The notes: generated by a model from the letters alone, not told the origin. Shown: positions 1 to 6,004, counted from the first letter of the stretch. The stretch is 6,108 nucleotides of DNA from Candidatus Limimorpha equi (GCA_018065885.1 JAGHSL010000320.1:1-6108); one strand, 5' to 3'. Program-made: numbers and translations.

Positions 1-1
1 C

Positions 2-5
2 TTTG
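2..5 (+). promoter_or_regulatory. Possible truncated -7 promoter element (TTTG) of the dipeptidase gene
   Basis: The window opens with CTTTGCAAG. TTTGCA is the usual right half of the Bacteroidetes -7 element TAnnTTTG and also occurs at the clearer element at 3720-3727. The TA half would lie before base 1 and cannot be seen. The distance of about 20 bases to the ATG at 25 is reasonable. This is inference only. Confidence 0.3.
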
Positions 6-24
6 CAAGAAATATCACATCATA

Positions 25-1752
25 ATGAAACACATCAGACTTATTTTGGCTTTGGCCATCATCGCAGCCGTGCAGCCGCTGTTGGCTTGCACCAACTTTC
101 TCATCACCAAAGGCGCTTCCGTCGACGGTTCAACCTTCATCAGCTATTGCGCTGATTCACATATCCGTTACGGAGAATTATATTACACGCCAGCCGCTGA
201 TTGGCCGGCCGGCAGTATGCGCGTATGCTATGACCGTGGCACCAACAAGCCTCGTGGTTTGGTTGCACAACCAGCTCATACTTATCAAGTTGTGGGTTAT
301 ATAAACGAAAATCAAGTCGCTCTCGGCGAAACCACATTCGGTGGCCGCGAAGAACTCATGGATCCGCGCGGCATCATCGACTACGGCAGCCTGATGTTCA
401 TCGCTTTGGAACGCGCCACCTCGGCACGGCACGCCATCCGTATCATGGCCGACCTCGTTGAAGAATACGGCTACGGCAGCGACGGCGAATCGTTTTCCAT
501 CTGCGATGCCAACGAGGTCTGGTACATGGAAATGATGCCCAAAGGCTACAACGAACAAATCACAAAAAGTGGCGACACCATCAATGCCGACCGTGGCGCC
601 GTTTGGGTTGCCATCCGCATCCCTGACGGCTATGTTTCAGGTCATGCCAACGCTGCTCGCATCACGAACTTCACCTTGCGCAATGGCAAAACCAGCATCA
701 CCGACAAGGATTGGAAGAAACTCAACAATCCCGAAGTGGAAGTCATTTACAAGCACGACATCATTGACGTAGCACGCAAACACGGCTATTTCAACGGCAA
801 AGACCAGGATTTCGATTTCTCGGCAGCCTACGCTCCCGTCGATTTTTCGGCAGCCCGCATTTGCGATTTGCGCGTTTGGGCCATGTTCAATGCTGTTTGC
901 GACGATATGGAACAATATTGGGATTATGCCACAGGCAAAGACCTCACCCATGGCCGTATGCCGTTGTACGTCAAGCCGAACCGCAAAATCAGCCTCAGCG
1001 ACATGATGGCTTTCCAACGTAATTACCTGCAAGGCACGCCCTTAGATAAAAGTCAGGATGTGGGTGCAGAGCCTTTCGGTTCGCCTTACCGTTGGACACC
1101 GCTTTATTGGGAATATGAAGAAGGGAAATATTTCCACGAGCGCACCACCGTCACGCAACAGACCGGTTTTTCGTTTGTGGCGCAGTGCCGCAGCTGGTTG
1201 CCAAACGCCATAGGCGGCATCATCTGGTTCGGCGTCGACGACACCAACTCGACGGTCTACACGCCATTCTACTGTTCCATCAGCGAAGTGCCGGTTGAAT
1301 ACCGTCAAGGCAACGGCGACATGCTGACCTACAGCGACAATGCCGCTTTCTGGGTCTTCAACCGTCTGGCACATTTCAAGTACCTGTTTTATAATCGCGT
1401 CATCGGCGACATCCAAGCCGTGCAAAACGCATTGGAAAGCACCTATCAGGAACAGACAAATTATGCCGACAACGAGGCTTTGAACCTTTACACCGAAAGC
1501 CCCGAAAAAGCCATCGCCTACCTCACCGATTTTTCAAACAAAGCCGGACACAACACCGTCGCCCGTTGGAAAGAACTCGACAACTATCTCTTGGTGAAAT
1601 ATTTAGACAGCAACGTCAAGCAAGAAGAAAACGGCGAATTCAAGCGCAACGGCTACGGTTATCCAGCCCGTCCACAGCAAGTTGGTTATCCCGATTCGTG
1701 GAGAAAAAGAGTTTCGGAAGAGACTGGAGAACAATTTGTCAGGCCGGAATAA
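25..1752 (+). CDS. Secreted dipeptidase, peptidase family C69
   Basis: This 575-residue protein is an N-terminal-nucleophile (Ntn) cysteine dipeptidase of family C69, which cleaves dipeptides after export. Residues 1-21 form a signal peptide: a short basic start (KHIR), a hydrophobic run (LILALAIIAAV) and an end at LLA. The next residue, Cys22, begins the family's conserved N-terminus, CTNFLITKGASVDGST, and is the expected catalytic nucleophile. Other family blocks are GETTFGGREEL (about residues 101-111), an acidic SDGESFSICDANEVWYMEM stretch (about 151-169) and aromatic-rich segments toward the C-terminus. The length is usual for Bacteroidetes members. The ATG at 25 gives a complete signal peptide, so this start is preferred. 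The gene stands alone; the repeat arrays begin 14 bases after its stop. LLAC also fits a lipobox, so Cys22 could instead be lipidated. The family assignment is firm; the substrate is unknown, and a role in nutrient peptide use is inferred. Confidence 0.93.
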   Translation: MKHIRLILALAIIAAVQPLLACTNFLITKGASVDGSTFISYCADSHIRYGELYYTPAADWPAGSMRVCYDRGTNKPRGLVAQPAHTYQVVGYINENQVALGETTFGGREELMDPRGIIDYGSLMFIALERATSARHAIRIMADLVEEYGYGSDGESFSICDANEVWYMEMMPKGYNEQITKSGDTINADRGAVWVAIRIPDGYVSGHANAARITNFTLRNGKTSITDKDWKKLNNPEVEVIYKHDIIDVARKHGYFNGKDQDFDFSAAYAPVDFSAARICDLRVWAMFNAVCDDMEQYWDYATGKDLTHGRMPLYVKPNRKISLSDMMAFQRNYLQGTPLDKSQDVGAEPFGSPYRWTPLYWEYEEGKYFHERTTVTQQTGFSFVAQCRSWLPNAIGGIIWFGVDDTNSTVYTPFYCSISEVPVEYRQGNGDMLTYSDNAAFWVFNRLAHFKYLFYNRVIGDIQAVQNALESTYQEQTNYADNEALNLYTESPEKAIAYLTDFSNKAGHNTVARWKELDNYLLVKYLDSNVKQEENGEFKRNGYGYPARPQQVGYPDSWRKRVSEETGEQFVRPE

Positions 1753-1766
1753 GAGTTTTTCTTGGT

Positions 1767-1958
1767 TTGGACGTTTGGACGCTTAGACATTTGGACGCTT
1801 AGACGTTTGGACATTTAGACATTTGGATGTTTAGACATTTAGACATTTGGATGTTTAGACATTTGGACATTTGGACATTTGGACGTTTGGACATTTAGAC
1901 GTATGGACATTTAGACATTTGGACATTTAGACGTTTGGACATTTGGACGCTTAGAGTA
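1767..1958 (+). repeat. Tandem octamer array, 24 units of TTRGAYRY
   Basis: Read by hand, this tract is 24 consecutive 8-bp units without a single insertion or deletion, for example TTGGACGT, TTAGACAT and TTGGATGT. Differences are almost all transitions, at unit positions 3 (A/G), 6 (C/T), 7 (A/G) and 8 (T/C). The exceptions are one unit beginning with A (1903-1910) and the last unit, TTAGAGTA. Eight is not a multiple of three and the + frames contain TAG stops, so this is not coding. It starts 14 bases after the dipeptidase stop codon. Its function is unknown. Confidence 0.95.
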
Positions 1959-1973
1959 TTTGTACAATTTACT
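1959..1973 (+). other. 15-bp spacer between the two arrays, with palindrome TTGTACAA
   Basis: The two arrays are separated by only 15 bases. These include the perfect 8-bp palindrome TTGTACAA at 1960-1967. A palindrome of this size can occur by chance. It is recorded because it marks the exact junction of two unrelated repeats. Confidence 0.4.
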
Positions 1974-2201
1974 AACTGATAACCGACAACTGATAACCGA
2001 CAACTGACAACCGACAACTGATAACCGATAACTGATAACCGATAACTGATAACCGACAACTGACAACCGACAACTGATAACCGATAACTGATAACCGATA
2101 ACTGATAACCGATAACTGATAACCGACAACTGATAACCGATAACTGATAACCGATAACTGATAACCGACAACTGATAACTGATAACTGAAAACCGACAAC
2201 C
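1974..2201 (+). repeat. Tandem heptamer array, 32 units of AACYGAY plus a partial unit
   Basis: Thirty-two perfect-length heptamers run from 1974 to 2197, followed by a partial AACC. Units are AACTGAT, AACCGAT, AACCGAC or AACTGAC, so variation is limited to C/T at positions 4 and 7, with one exception (AACTGAA at 2184-2190). AACTGAY and AACCGAY alternate strictly for the first 28 units, giving a 14-bp higher-order period, and the alternation fails only in the last few units. The - strand is open in all three frames and would read as a monotonous LSVISYQ-type peptide. This follows from the 7-bp period and does not indicate a gene. Comparable heptamer repeats (STRR) are known in cyanobacteria, and similar tracts occur between genes in Bacteroidetes. 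Confidence 0.95.
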
Positions 2202-2217
2202 AATTCATATTGCAATT

Positions 2218-2225
2218 TAATTTTG
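2218..2225 (+). promoter_or_regulatory. Predicted -7 promoter element (TAATTTTG) of the MATE gene
   Basis: TAATTTTG matches the Bacteroidetes -7 consensus TAnnTTTG exactly and lies 35 bases before the ATG at 2261. The expected -33 position falls on the last units of the heptamer array, and no TTTG or TTG is present there. Only half of the promoter is therefore recognisable. Transcription would begin near 2230-2235, leaving a leader of about 25-30 bases. Confidence 0.5.
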
Positions 2226-2260
2226 ACTACTTACCTAACGATAATTCTTAATTAAAGCAG

Positions 2261-3583
2261 ATGAAAACCAGAAACGAAGCAAAAGACACTTTAAATAAAT
2301 CCATCCTACGGCTTGCCATTCCCAACATCATCAGCAACATAACCGTTCCGCTGTTAGGTCTGGTCGACATGATGCTCATGGGGCATTTGGACTCTGTAGC
2401 CTACATCGGTGCCATCGGTTTGGGCGGCACTATTTTCAGCGTGATGTACTCCATTTTCAGTTTCATGCGTGCGGGAACCACAGGCTTCACCGCGCAATCG
2501 CTCGGTGCCGGCGACCAACAAGAAATCTCCTATTCACTCTACCGTTCGCTTTGCATCGCGCTGATTGCCACCGTCATAGTACTCAGCCTACAAAACCCGA
2601 TTGAATGGATCAGCATGAAATTGCTTAATGGCAGCGATGACGTGCTGCGCTACACCGCCGATTATTTCTATGTGAGGATTTGGGCTGCCCCTGCTGTGCT
2701 CTGCCTTTATGCTTTCAACGGATGGTTTATCGGGATGCAGAACACCACCGTTCCGATGGTCATTGCCATTCTTATCAATGTGGTGAACATCGCGGCAAGC
2801 ATTTTCTGCGTCAGTCAGTTAGGCATGGGCGTAAGAGGCGTTGCCTTGGGCACGGTCGTTGCGCAATATTGCGGTTTGGCCACGGCCCTCGTTTTTCTTT
2901 TCGCCAAATACAGTAAATATCTGATTCCCATTAAGAAAGAAGTTTTGCTGCAGGCCGACAAACTGAAACGCTTTTTCAAGGTCAACACCGATTTCATGAT
3001 TCGCAGCATCCTATTGATTTTAAGCATCGCCTTCTTCACCAACCAATCCGCCAAATTGGGCGATGATATGCTGGCTATCAACATGATACTGATGCAGTTC
3101 TTTTATATCTTCTCCTATTTCACCGATGGTTTCGCCTACGCTGGCGAAGCGCTTGTTGGCAAATTCACGGGTGCAAAAGACAAGGTTCAGCTGAAAAAGA
3201 CCGTAAGGCTTCTTCTCACATGGGGTCTTTGCTTGAGTTTGCCTTTTACCTTATTATATTGGCTCTTCCCTGACACTTTCATCGGCCTCATCTCCGACCA
3301 AGCGGAAGTCGTCGAACAGGCTCGGCCTTATCATATCTACATGATAATCATTCCAATCATCACTTTTGCAGCTTTCATTTGGGACGGCATCTACATTGGT
3401 GCCACGGCGGCGCGATCCATTCGCAACACGATGATTATCGCCTCCGTTTTTGTCTTTCTGCCTGCATGGTATTTCCTCATGCCTGCCTTTGGCAATCACG
3501 GCCTGTGGTGTGCTTTTCTGCTTTTCATGTTGGCACGCGGTGTTTCCATGACACTTATGTCGAAAAAAGCGATTGGAATTTAA
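2261..3583 (+). CDS. MATE family efflux transporter, DinF-like
   Basis: This 440-residue inner-membrane protein has about twelve hydrophobic helices, the normal size for multidrug and toxin extrusion (MATE) transporters. These export organic compounds in exchange for H+ or Na+. Visible family features are PNIISNITVPLLGLVDMMLM in helix 1, with an acidic residue at Asp36 where MATE proteins keep a coupling carboxylate. Others are GFTAQSLGAGD (about residues 75-85), the loop GWFIGMQNTTVP (154-165) matching the family's GxxrGxqdtxxP, and DGFAYAGEALVG (289-300), which is typical of the DinF branch. The ATG at 2261 follows an A-rich AAAGCAG and gives the full N-terminus, so the start is well supported. 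It is probably transcribed alone: the repeat arrays lie upstream, and 161 non-coding bases separate it from the next start. The family call is firm; the substrate cannot be told, and no drug phenotype should be assumed. Confidence 0.95.
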   Translation: MKTRNEAKDTLNKSILRLAIPNIISNITVPLLGLVDMMLMGHLDSVAYIGAIGLGGTIFSVMYSIFSFMRAGTTGFTAQSLGAGDQQEISYSLYRSLCIALIATVIVLSLQNPIEWISMKLLNGSDDVLRYTADYFYVRIWAAPAVLCLYAFNGWFIGMQNTTVPMVIAILINVVNIAASIFCVSQLGMGVRGVALGTVVAQYCGLATALVFLFAKYSKYLIPIKKEVLLQADKLKRFFKVNTDFMIRSILLILSIAFFTNQSAKLGDDMLAINMILMQFFYIFSYFTDGFAYAGEALVGKFTGAKDKVQLKKTVRLLLTWGLCLSLPFTLLYWLFPDTFIGLISDQAEVVEQARPYHIYMIIIPIITFAAFIWDGIYIGATAARSIRNTMIIASVFVFLPAWYFLMPAFGNHGLWCAFLLFMLARGVSMTLMSKKAIGI

Positions 3584-3630
3584 ATTGGTGACGGTTTACA
3601 GGTGTTTTTGTAATGGATTGTTATTGAAAA

Positions 3631-3660
3631 AGGTTCAAAATTGTTCAAAAAGTGCAAAAA
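3631..3660 (+). repeat. Short degenerate decamer tract, three units
   Basis: Three adjacent 10-bp units share the core GTTCAAAA: AGGTTCAAAA, TTGTTCAAAA and AGTGCAAAAA. The third has drifted. The tract sits directly before the decayed heptamer tract and may be a remnant of the same kind of array. With three units in A-rich DNA, chance or slippage is also possible. Confidence 0.4.
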
Positions 3661-3663
3661 ACT

Positions 3664-3710
3664 CTCCACTTTAAAACTATCAACTTTCCACTTTAGCACT
3701 TTCCACTTCC
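3664..3710 (+). repeat. Decayed short repeat tract built on CTTTCCA
   Basis: TCCACTT occurs at 3665-3671, 3687-3693 and 3702-3708, embedded in a CTTTCCACTTT-type pattern with a spacing near 7-8 bp. Unlike the arrays at 1767-2201, the units are interrupted and diverged. It looks like a small or degenerating array of the same general kind. It ends 9 bases before the TATTTTTG promoter element. Confidence 0.6.
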
Positions 3711-3719
3711 AAAAATCCT

Positions 3720-3727
3720 TATTTTTG
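3720..3727 (+). promoter_or_regulatory. Predicted -7 promoter element (TATTTTTG) of the DUF493-acylphosphatase unit
   Basis: TATTTTTG fits TAnnTTTG exactly and is followed by CA. The distance to the ATG at 3745 is 17 bases, giving a leader of roughly 10 bases. No convincing -33 TTG element is visible at the usual spacing; that position falls in the decayed repeat tract. The position also argues against a TTG start at 3736, which would lie almost at the transcription start. Confidence 0.55.
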
Positions 3728-3744
3728 CAGCAAAATTGAACACT

Positions 3745-4011
3745 ATGACACAAAACACAGAAATACAATACCCGCAAAATTTCGATATCAAGCTGATTGT
3801 CAACGCTGAAATTCCAACTGAAGAGACCAAGAAAAACATTGCCAAAGTCTTCACGCAATGCAAGGTCGTCTTCAGTTTCGTCAACGTGAGAGCCAGTGCA
3901 AAAGGCAATTACCTCAGTTACGCTTACAATATTGACATTGAAAGCAAGGAACAGATGGAACAGACCTACGCCGCCCTGAAAGATGTGCCAGGATTGAAAT
4001 TCGCGCTATGA
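3745..4011 (+). CDS. DUF493 / YbeD-like small protein
   Basis: This is an 88-residue protein of the DUF493 family, which includes E. coli YbeD. It is a small single-domain fold of ACT-like type thought to be regulatory, and its exact role is not settled. The most recognisable part is VNVRASAKGNYLSYAYNIDI (about residues 46-65), which corresponds to the SSKGNYHSVSITINA region of YbeD. The length and the terminal GLKFAL strand also fit. The reading frame can be extended to a TTG at 3736, but the ATG at 3745 is preferred because of the promoter element 17 bases upstream. The stop overlaps the acylphosphatase start by four bases (ATGA), so the two are almost certainly co-transcribed and translationally coupled. 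There is no signal peptide, so the protein is cytoplasmic. The family assignment rests on pattern memory of one motif and overall size. Confidence 0.82.
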   Translation: MTQNTEIQYPQNFDIKLIVNAEIPTEETKKNIAKVFTQCKVVFSFVNVRASAKGNYLSYAYNIDIESKEQMEQTYAALKDVPGLKFAL

Positions 4012-4286
4012 CCAAAGCCTACGAAATACGGATTTACGGGCGCGTCTTCAACGTCGGTTTCCGGCGCTACGTGTACCGCTATGCCACCGCCAACAACATT
4101 GTCGGCTATGTGGAAAACGACTGGGCTGACGAGAGCGTCCACATCATCGCCGAAGGCGAAGAAAAGGATTTGGACCATTTCTGCATACTTTGCGGCGAAG
4201 GCACCCCCTATTCCCTTGTCACAAACATGAAAATCGAAGCACGGGAAGCCAGCGGAAAATATTTGGATTTTAGACAGATACGTTGA
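4008..4286 (+). CDS. acyP: Acylphosphatase
   Basis: This 92-residue cytoplasmic enzyme hydrolyses the carboxyl-phosphate bond of acylphosphates such as acetyl phosphate or 1,3-bisphosphoglycerate. The first family signature is GRVFNVGFRRYVYRYA, a variant of GRVQGVGFR, and contains the phosphate-binding Arg19. The second is GYVENDWADESVHIIAEGEE, in which Asn37 is the catalytic asparagine. The C-terminus ends in YLDFRQIR, like the family's terminal strand. The length is typical. Position 14-15 reads FN where most members have QG, but both catalytic residues are intact and activity is expected. The ATG lies in the ATGA overlap with the DUF493 gene, so translation is probably coupled. The pairing may be no more than co-expression of two small housekeeping proteins. 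No terminator hairpin is visible after the stop; only a T-rich stretch follows (4313-4330). Confidence 0.95.
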   Translation: MTKAYEIRIYGRVFNVGFRRYVYRYATANNIVGYVENDWADESVHIIAEGEEKDLDHFCILCGEGTPYSLVTNMKIEAREASGKYLDFRQIR

Positions 4287-4334
4287 TTTTGGTATAGCAG
4301 TTCTATTTAATTAGTCTTTTCAATTTTTTTCTTG

Positions 4335-4511
4335 TCAAGAATGTAGCGAATGTAGTGAACCAGACAATGACCTACTGAAATCCTTTTTTTGAATGTAGTG
4401 CCTCTCGCTTTGTTCGAGGAAGGCGAAACCATTCCCTCTAAATTCTCACGCCGCAGGCACTGACTTCAAGTAGCACTGCGTCCCTATTCTCTGTTTTCTC
4501 TACATTCTTGA
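4335..4511. repeat. Inverted-repeat element between convergent genes (possible MITE-like or structured element)
   Basis: TCAAGAATGTAG at 4335-4346 is perfectly inverted at 4500-4511 (CTACATTCTTGA), and both ends are flanked on the outside by T-rich/A-rich runs. GAATGTAG also occurs at 4348-4355 and 4391-4398, making three direct copies and one inverted copy. Near the middle, 4400-4424 can fold as GCCT-CTCG, a 7-base loop and CGAG-GA-AGGC. A second possible stem is CGCAG (4452-4456) with CTGCG (4476-4480). There is no run of T after these stems, so neither is a classic terminator. No target-site duplication could be recognised. The element could be a small non-autonomous transposon relic, a processed RNA or a transcription barrier between the two converging units; the sequence does not decide. 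Confidence 0.45.
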
Positions 4512-4523
4512 TTAAAAAAATAA

Positions 4524-4823
4524 TCACCAGAAATAAAAGAAGCTGACCACGCGGCAAAACGCCTCGCGCCACCAGCTTTGATGCCGTTCCAAATCGACAT
4601 CGTGGGTTCGGCTGCGGAACACATGAAGTCCATAGAAAAGATTGTGAGCACGCCATTCGTCCACTAACGATTCCATACTCCGCTGATTGATAGCCATTTC
4701 AGGTGAAGCATTTTCACGCAATTGGGTCAGGTAATCCATTATTTCCTCCTTGCTTTTCACCTCGCAAGAGTCAACAATGTGGGTGTTTTCCTCGGTCAAT
4801 ATGGCTTTTGAAGTGTCAATCAT
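4524..4823 (-). CDS. Small protein of unknown function coupled to the aspartic-protease-like gene
   Basis: This is a 99-residue protein that I cannot assign to a named family. Its N-terminal half is acidic and polar (TEENTHIVDSCEVKSKEEI), without signal peptide features. The middle reads SMESLVDEWRAHNLFYGLHV, followed by FRSRTHDVDLERHQSWW and a short hydrophobic, aromatic end (VVSFFYFW). The WRAHNLFY...RSRTHDVDL pattern resembles, from memory, short conserved hypothetical proteins of Bacteroidales; this could not be checked. The start at 4823 is chosen because its ATG overlaps the TGA of the upstream gene in ATGA, which implies coupled translation. It is the last gene of the - strand unit. 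The aromatic C-terminus could associate with the membrane, but it is too short for a clear transmembrane helix. Confidence 0.65.
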   Translation of the reverse strand: MIDTSKAILTEENTHIVDSCEVKSKEEIMDYLTQLRENASPEMAINQRSMESLVDEWRAHNLFYGLHVFRSRTHDVDLERHQSWWREAFCRVVSFFYFW

Positions 4824-6004
4824 TTCACCTGAATATCAAATGCTGACCAGTCTTTCGCCTCTTTCAGCAATTCGTAATAATGGCAGATGTTTTCCTCGGT
4901 AATTTCCTCCCCATTAACTGATTTGATGATGTCGCCGACATTGAATTCCGGATTCATCGAAAGGCAACGCCTCAAGATGGAAATCCGTCCATTGGCTGTT
5001 GTGATTTTATATGGATGAATCTCAAATGGTTCCTCTTTAACATTACGCGGGCGGAAATAGACTTTATCGAAACTCGGACTGATAATCCAGTCGAAACGCG
5101 AAATGAATTTCATACCAACATTATCCATATCAATATCAGGCACATAGAGCACATCGGCCTCACACGAATACGAATCCATAGTTACATTTTCATTCGGTGC
5201 ATAGCAGAAGACAGTCTTTTCCGTAGGACCAGATGCCGCAATAGCGTATGCCCCATCAAACGGAACATCAGTCTCACGATTCTCATCCACGCGCTTTTTA
5301 TCTTTCAAAATAATACCGCCAGAGTTTCCCGTATCAAAAACGCAATTATGCTCTTTGCCGTCAACATTCAAAGTAATGAAAAGCAGACTTATCATCTTGA
5401 ACTTACATTTTACCTCCTGATAGCCAGTCAAGTCAATGTCTTTTTCAAAAACTTGATCCATAATCATAACATTATCAGTGAAATTGAGGCCAAGATAGTG
5501 ATAGCTTTTAAGCAAGCCAAACGAGCCAACCAATGGATAATCAAAACCAGGTTCCGCGTCGCAATACGGAATAATACTATCAACCTGAATGAAATTACAA
5601 TAAGCATGTGCCGTAAAATTCCCAAAAGCGTAATTCACCGTATCCAGAGCCATGTGCAACTTGGATTTTTCGAGCGTTGTTACGGTTGCTTCATTGTATT
5701 GCAAATCAGGTCTTTCGGTTGATGAAACGAGTTTCCCCATAGGTGCGTTATAGCCTAAATCAAGTTGAACTGTGTCTTTTTCGCCATTGACATCCGCTTC
5801 AAAAAGCAACTTATTGTCTTTCAATACGAAAGCAACGGAATCGTGTGAAACGCGGATAGAAAGACGGTTTTGTTTTGATAACTTAAACGCCTGTTTAAAG
5901 TATTCGAAATTACCAGATTGGCAAGATGGAAAAGCCATCAACGCCACGAATGCAAAATACAGAATAGGTTTTCTAATCATAATTATTATTCTTGAAACAT
6001 TCAT
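4820..6004 (-). CDS. Probable lipoprotein with two retropepsin-like halves and a C-terminal PDZ-like segment
   Basis: This 394-residue protein resembles retropepsin-like aspartic proteases (clan AA). The hydrophobic N-terminus ends in AFPSC, so Cys28 is a plausible lipidation site. The first half contains LLFEADVNGEKDTVQLDLG (about residues 66-84), where DLG (82-84) replaces the catalytic DTG, then PLVGSFGLLKSYHYLGLNF (157-175). The second repeats the plan: LFITLNVDGKEHNCVFDTGN (208-227) with an intact DTG at 224-226, then VGMKFISRFDWIISPSFDKV (296-315). Residues about 335-394 look like a PDZ domain (FNVGDIIKSVNGEEIT). Two halves each with one Asp could form a single active site as in pepsin. 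Activity is not shown, because Thr is missing in half one. The ATG at 6004 overlaps the preceding stop as ATGA; an internal Met at codon 9 (5978-5980) would give a more ordinary 20-residue signal peptide. The gene follows a close paralogue and looks more AT-rich than the + strand genes. Confidence 0.78.
   Translation of the reverse strand: MNVSRIIIMIRKPILYFAFVALMAFPSCQSGNFEYFKQAFKLSKQNRLSIRVSHDSVAFVLKDNKLLFEADVNGEKDTVQLDLGYNAPMGKLVSSTERPDLQYNEATVTTLEKSKLHMALDTVNYAFGNFTAHAYCNFIQVDSIIPYCDAEPGFDYPLVGSFGLLKSYHYLGLNFTDNVMIMDQVFEKDIDLTGYQEVKCKFKMISLLFITLNVDGKEHNCVFDTGNSGGIILKDKKRVDENRETDVPFDGAYAIAASGPTEKTVFCYAPNENVTMDSYSCEADVLYVPDIDMDNVGMKFISRFDWIISPSFDKVYFRPRNVKEEPFEIHPYKITTANGRISILRRCLSMNPEFNVGDIIKSVNGEEITEENICHYYELLKEAKDWSAFDIQVK

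Noticed and set aside
637..1425. Antisense frames of 127-131 residues inside the dipeptidase gene
   Set aside because: They are shadows of a strongly supported gene, with no motif or start signal of their own.
1767..2201. CRISPR array
   Set aside because: Units are 7-8 bp, directly adjacent and without unique spacers, and no cas genes are present.
1895..2215. Three overlapping - strand frames of 78-106 residues with LSVISYQ-like repeats
   Set aside because: They are created by a 7-bp repeat without stops on that strand. All three frames read the same monotonous peptide, and there is no start signal or family match.
3584..3630. Terminator after the MATE gene
   Set aside because: A TTTTTG run at 3605-3610 is present, but I could not find a convincing GC-rich stem just before it.
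3580..3908. Two - strand frames (92 and 71 residues) across the gap before the DUF493 gene
   Set aside because: They run antisense through the decayed repeat tract and the start of the DUF493 gene, and their peptides simply mirror the repeat (FWKWKVLKWKV).
4400..4424. Intrinsic terminator for the convergent genes
   Set aside because: The hairpin is bulged and is not followed by a T run on either strand, and it lies more than 100 bases from the acylphosphatase stop.
4438..4656. A 72-residue - strand frame ending in the convergent gap
   Set aside because: It overlaps the coupled 99-residue gene in another frame and runs into the inverted-repeat element. There is no start signal or family resemblance.
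5015..5722. A 235-residue open frame on the + strand
   Set aside because: It lies wholly antisense to the well-supported aspartic-protease-like gene. Its sequence has no recognisable domain, and the motifs on the - strand are convincing.
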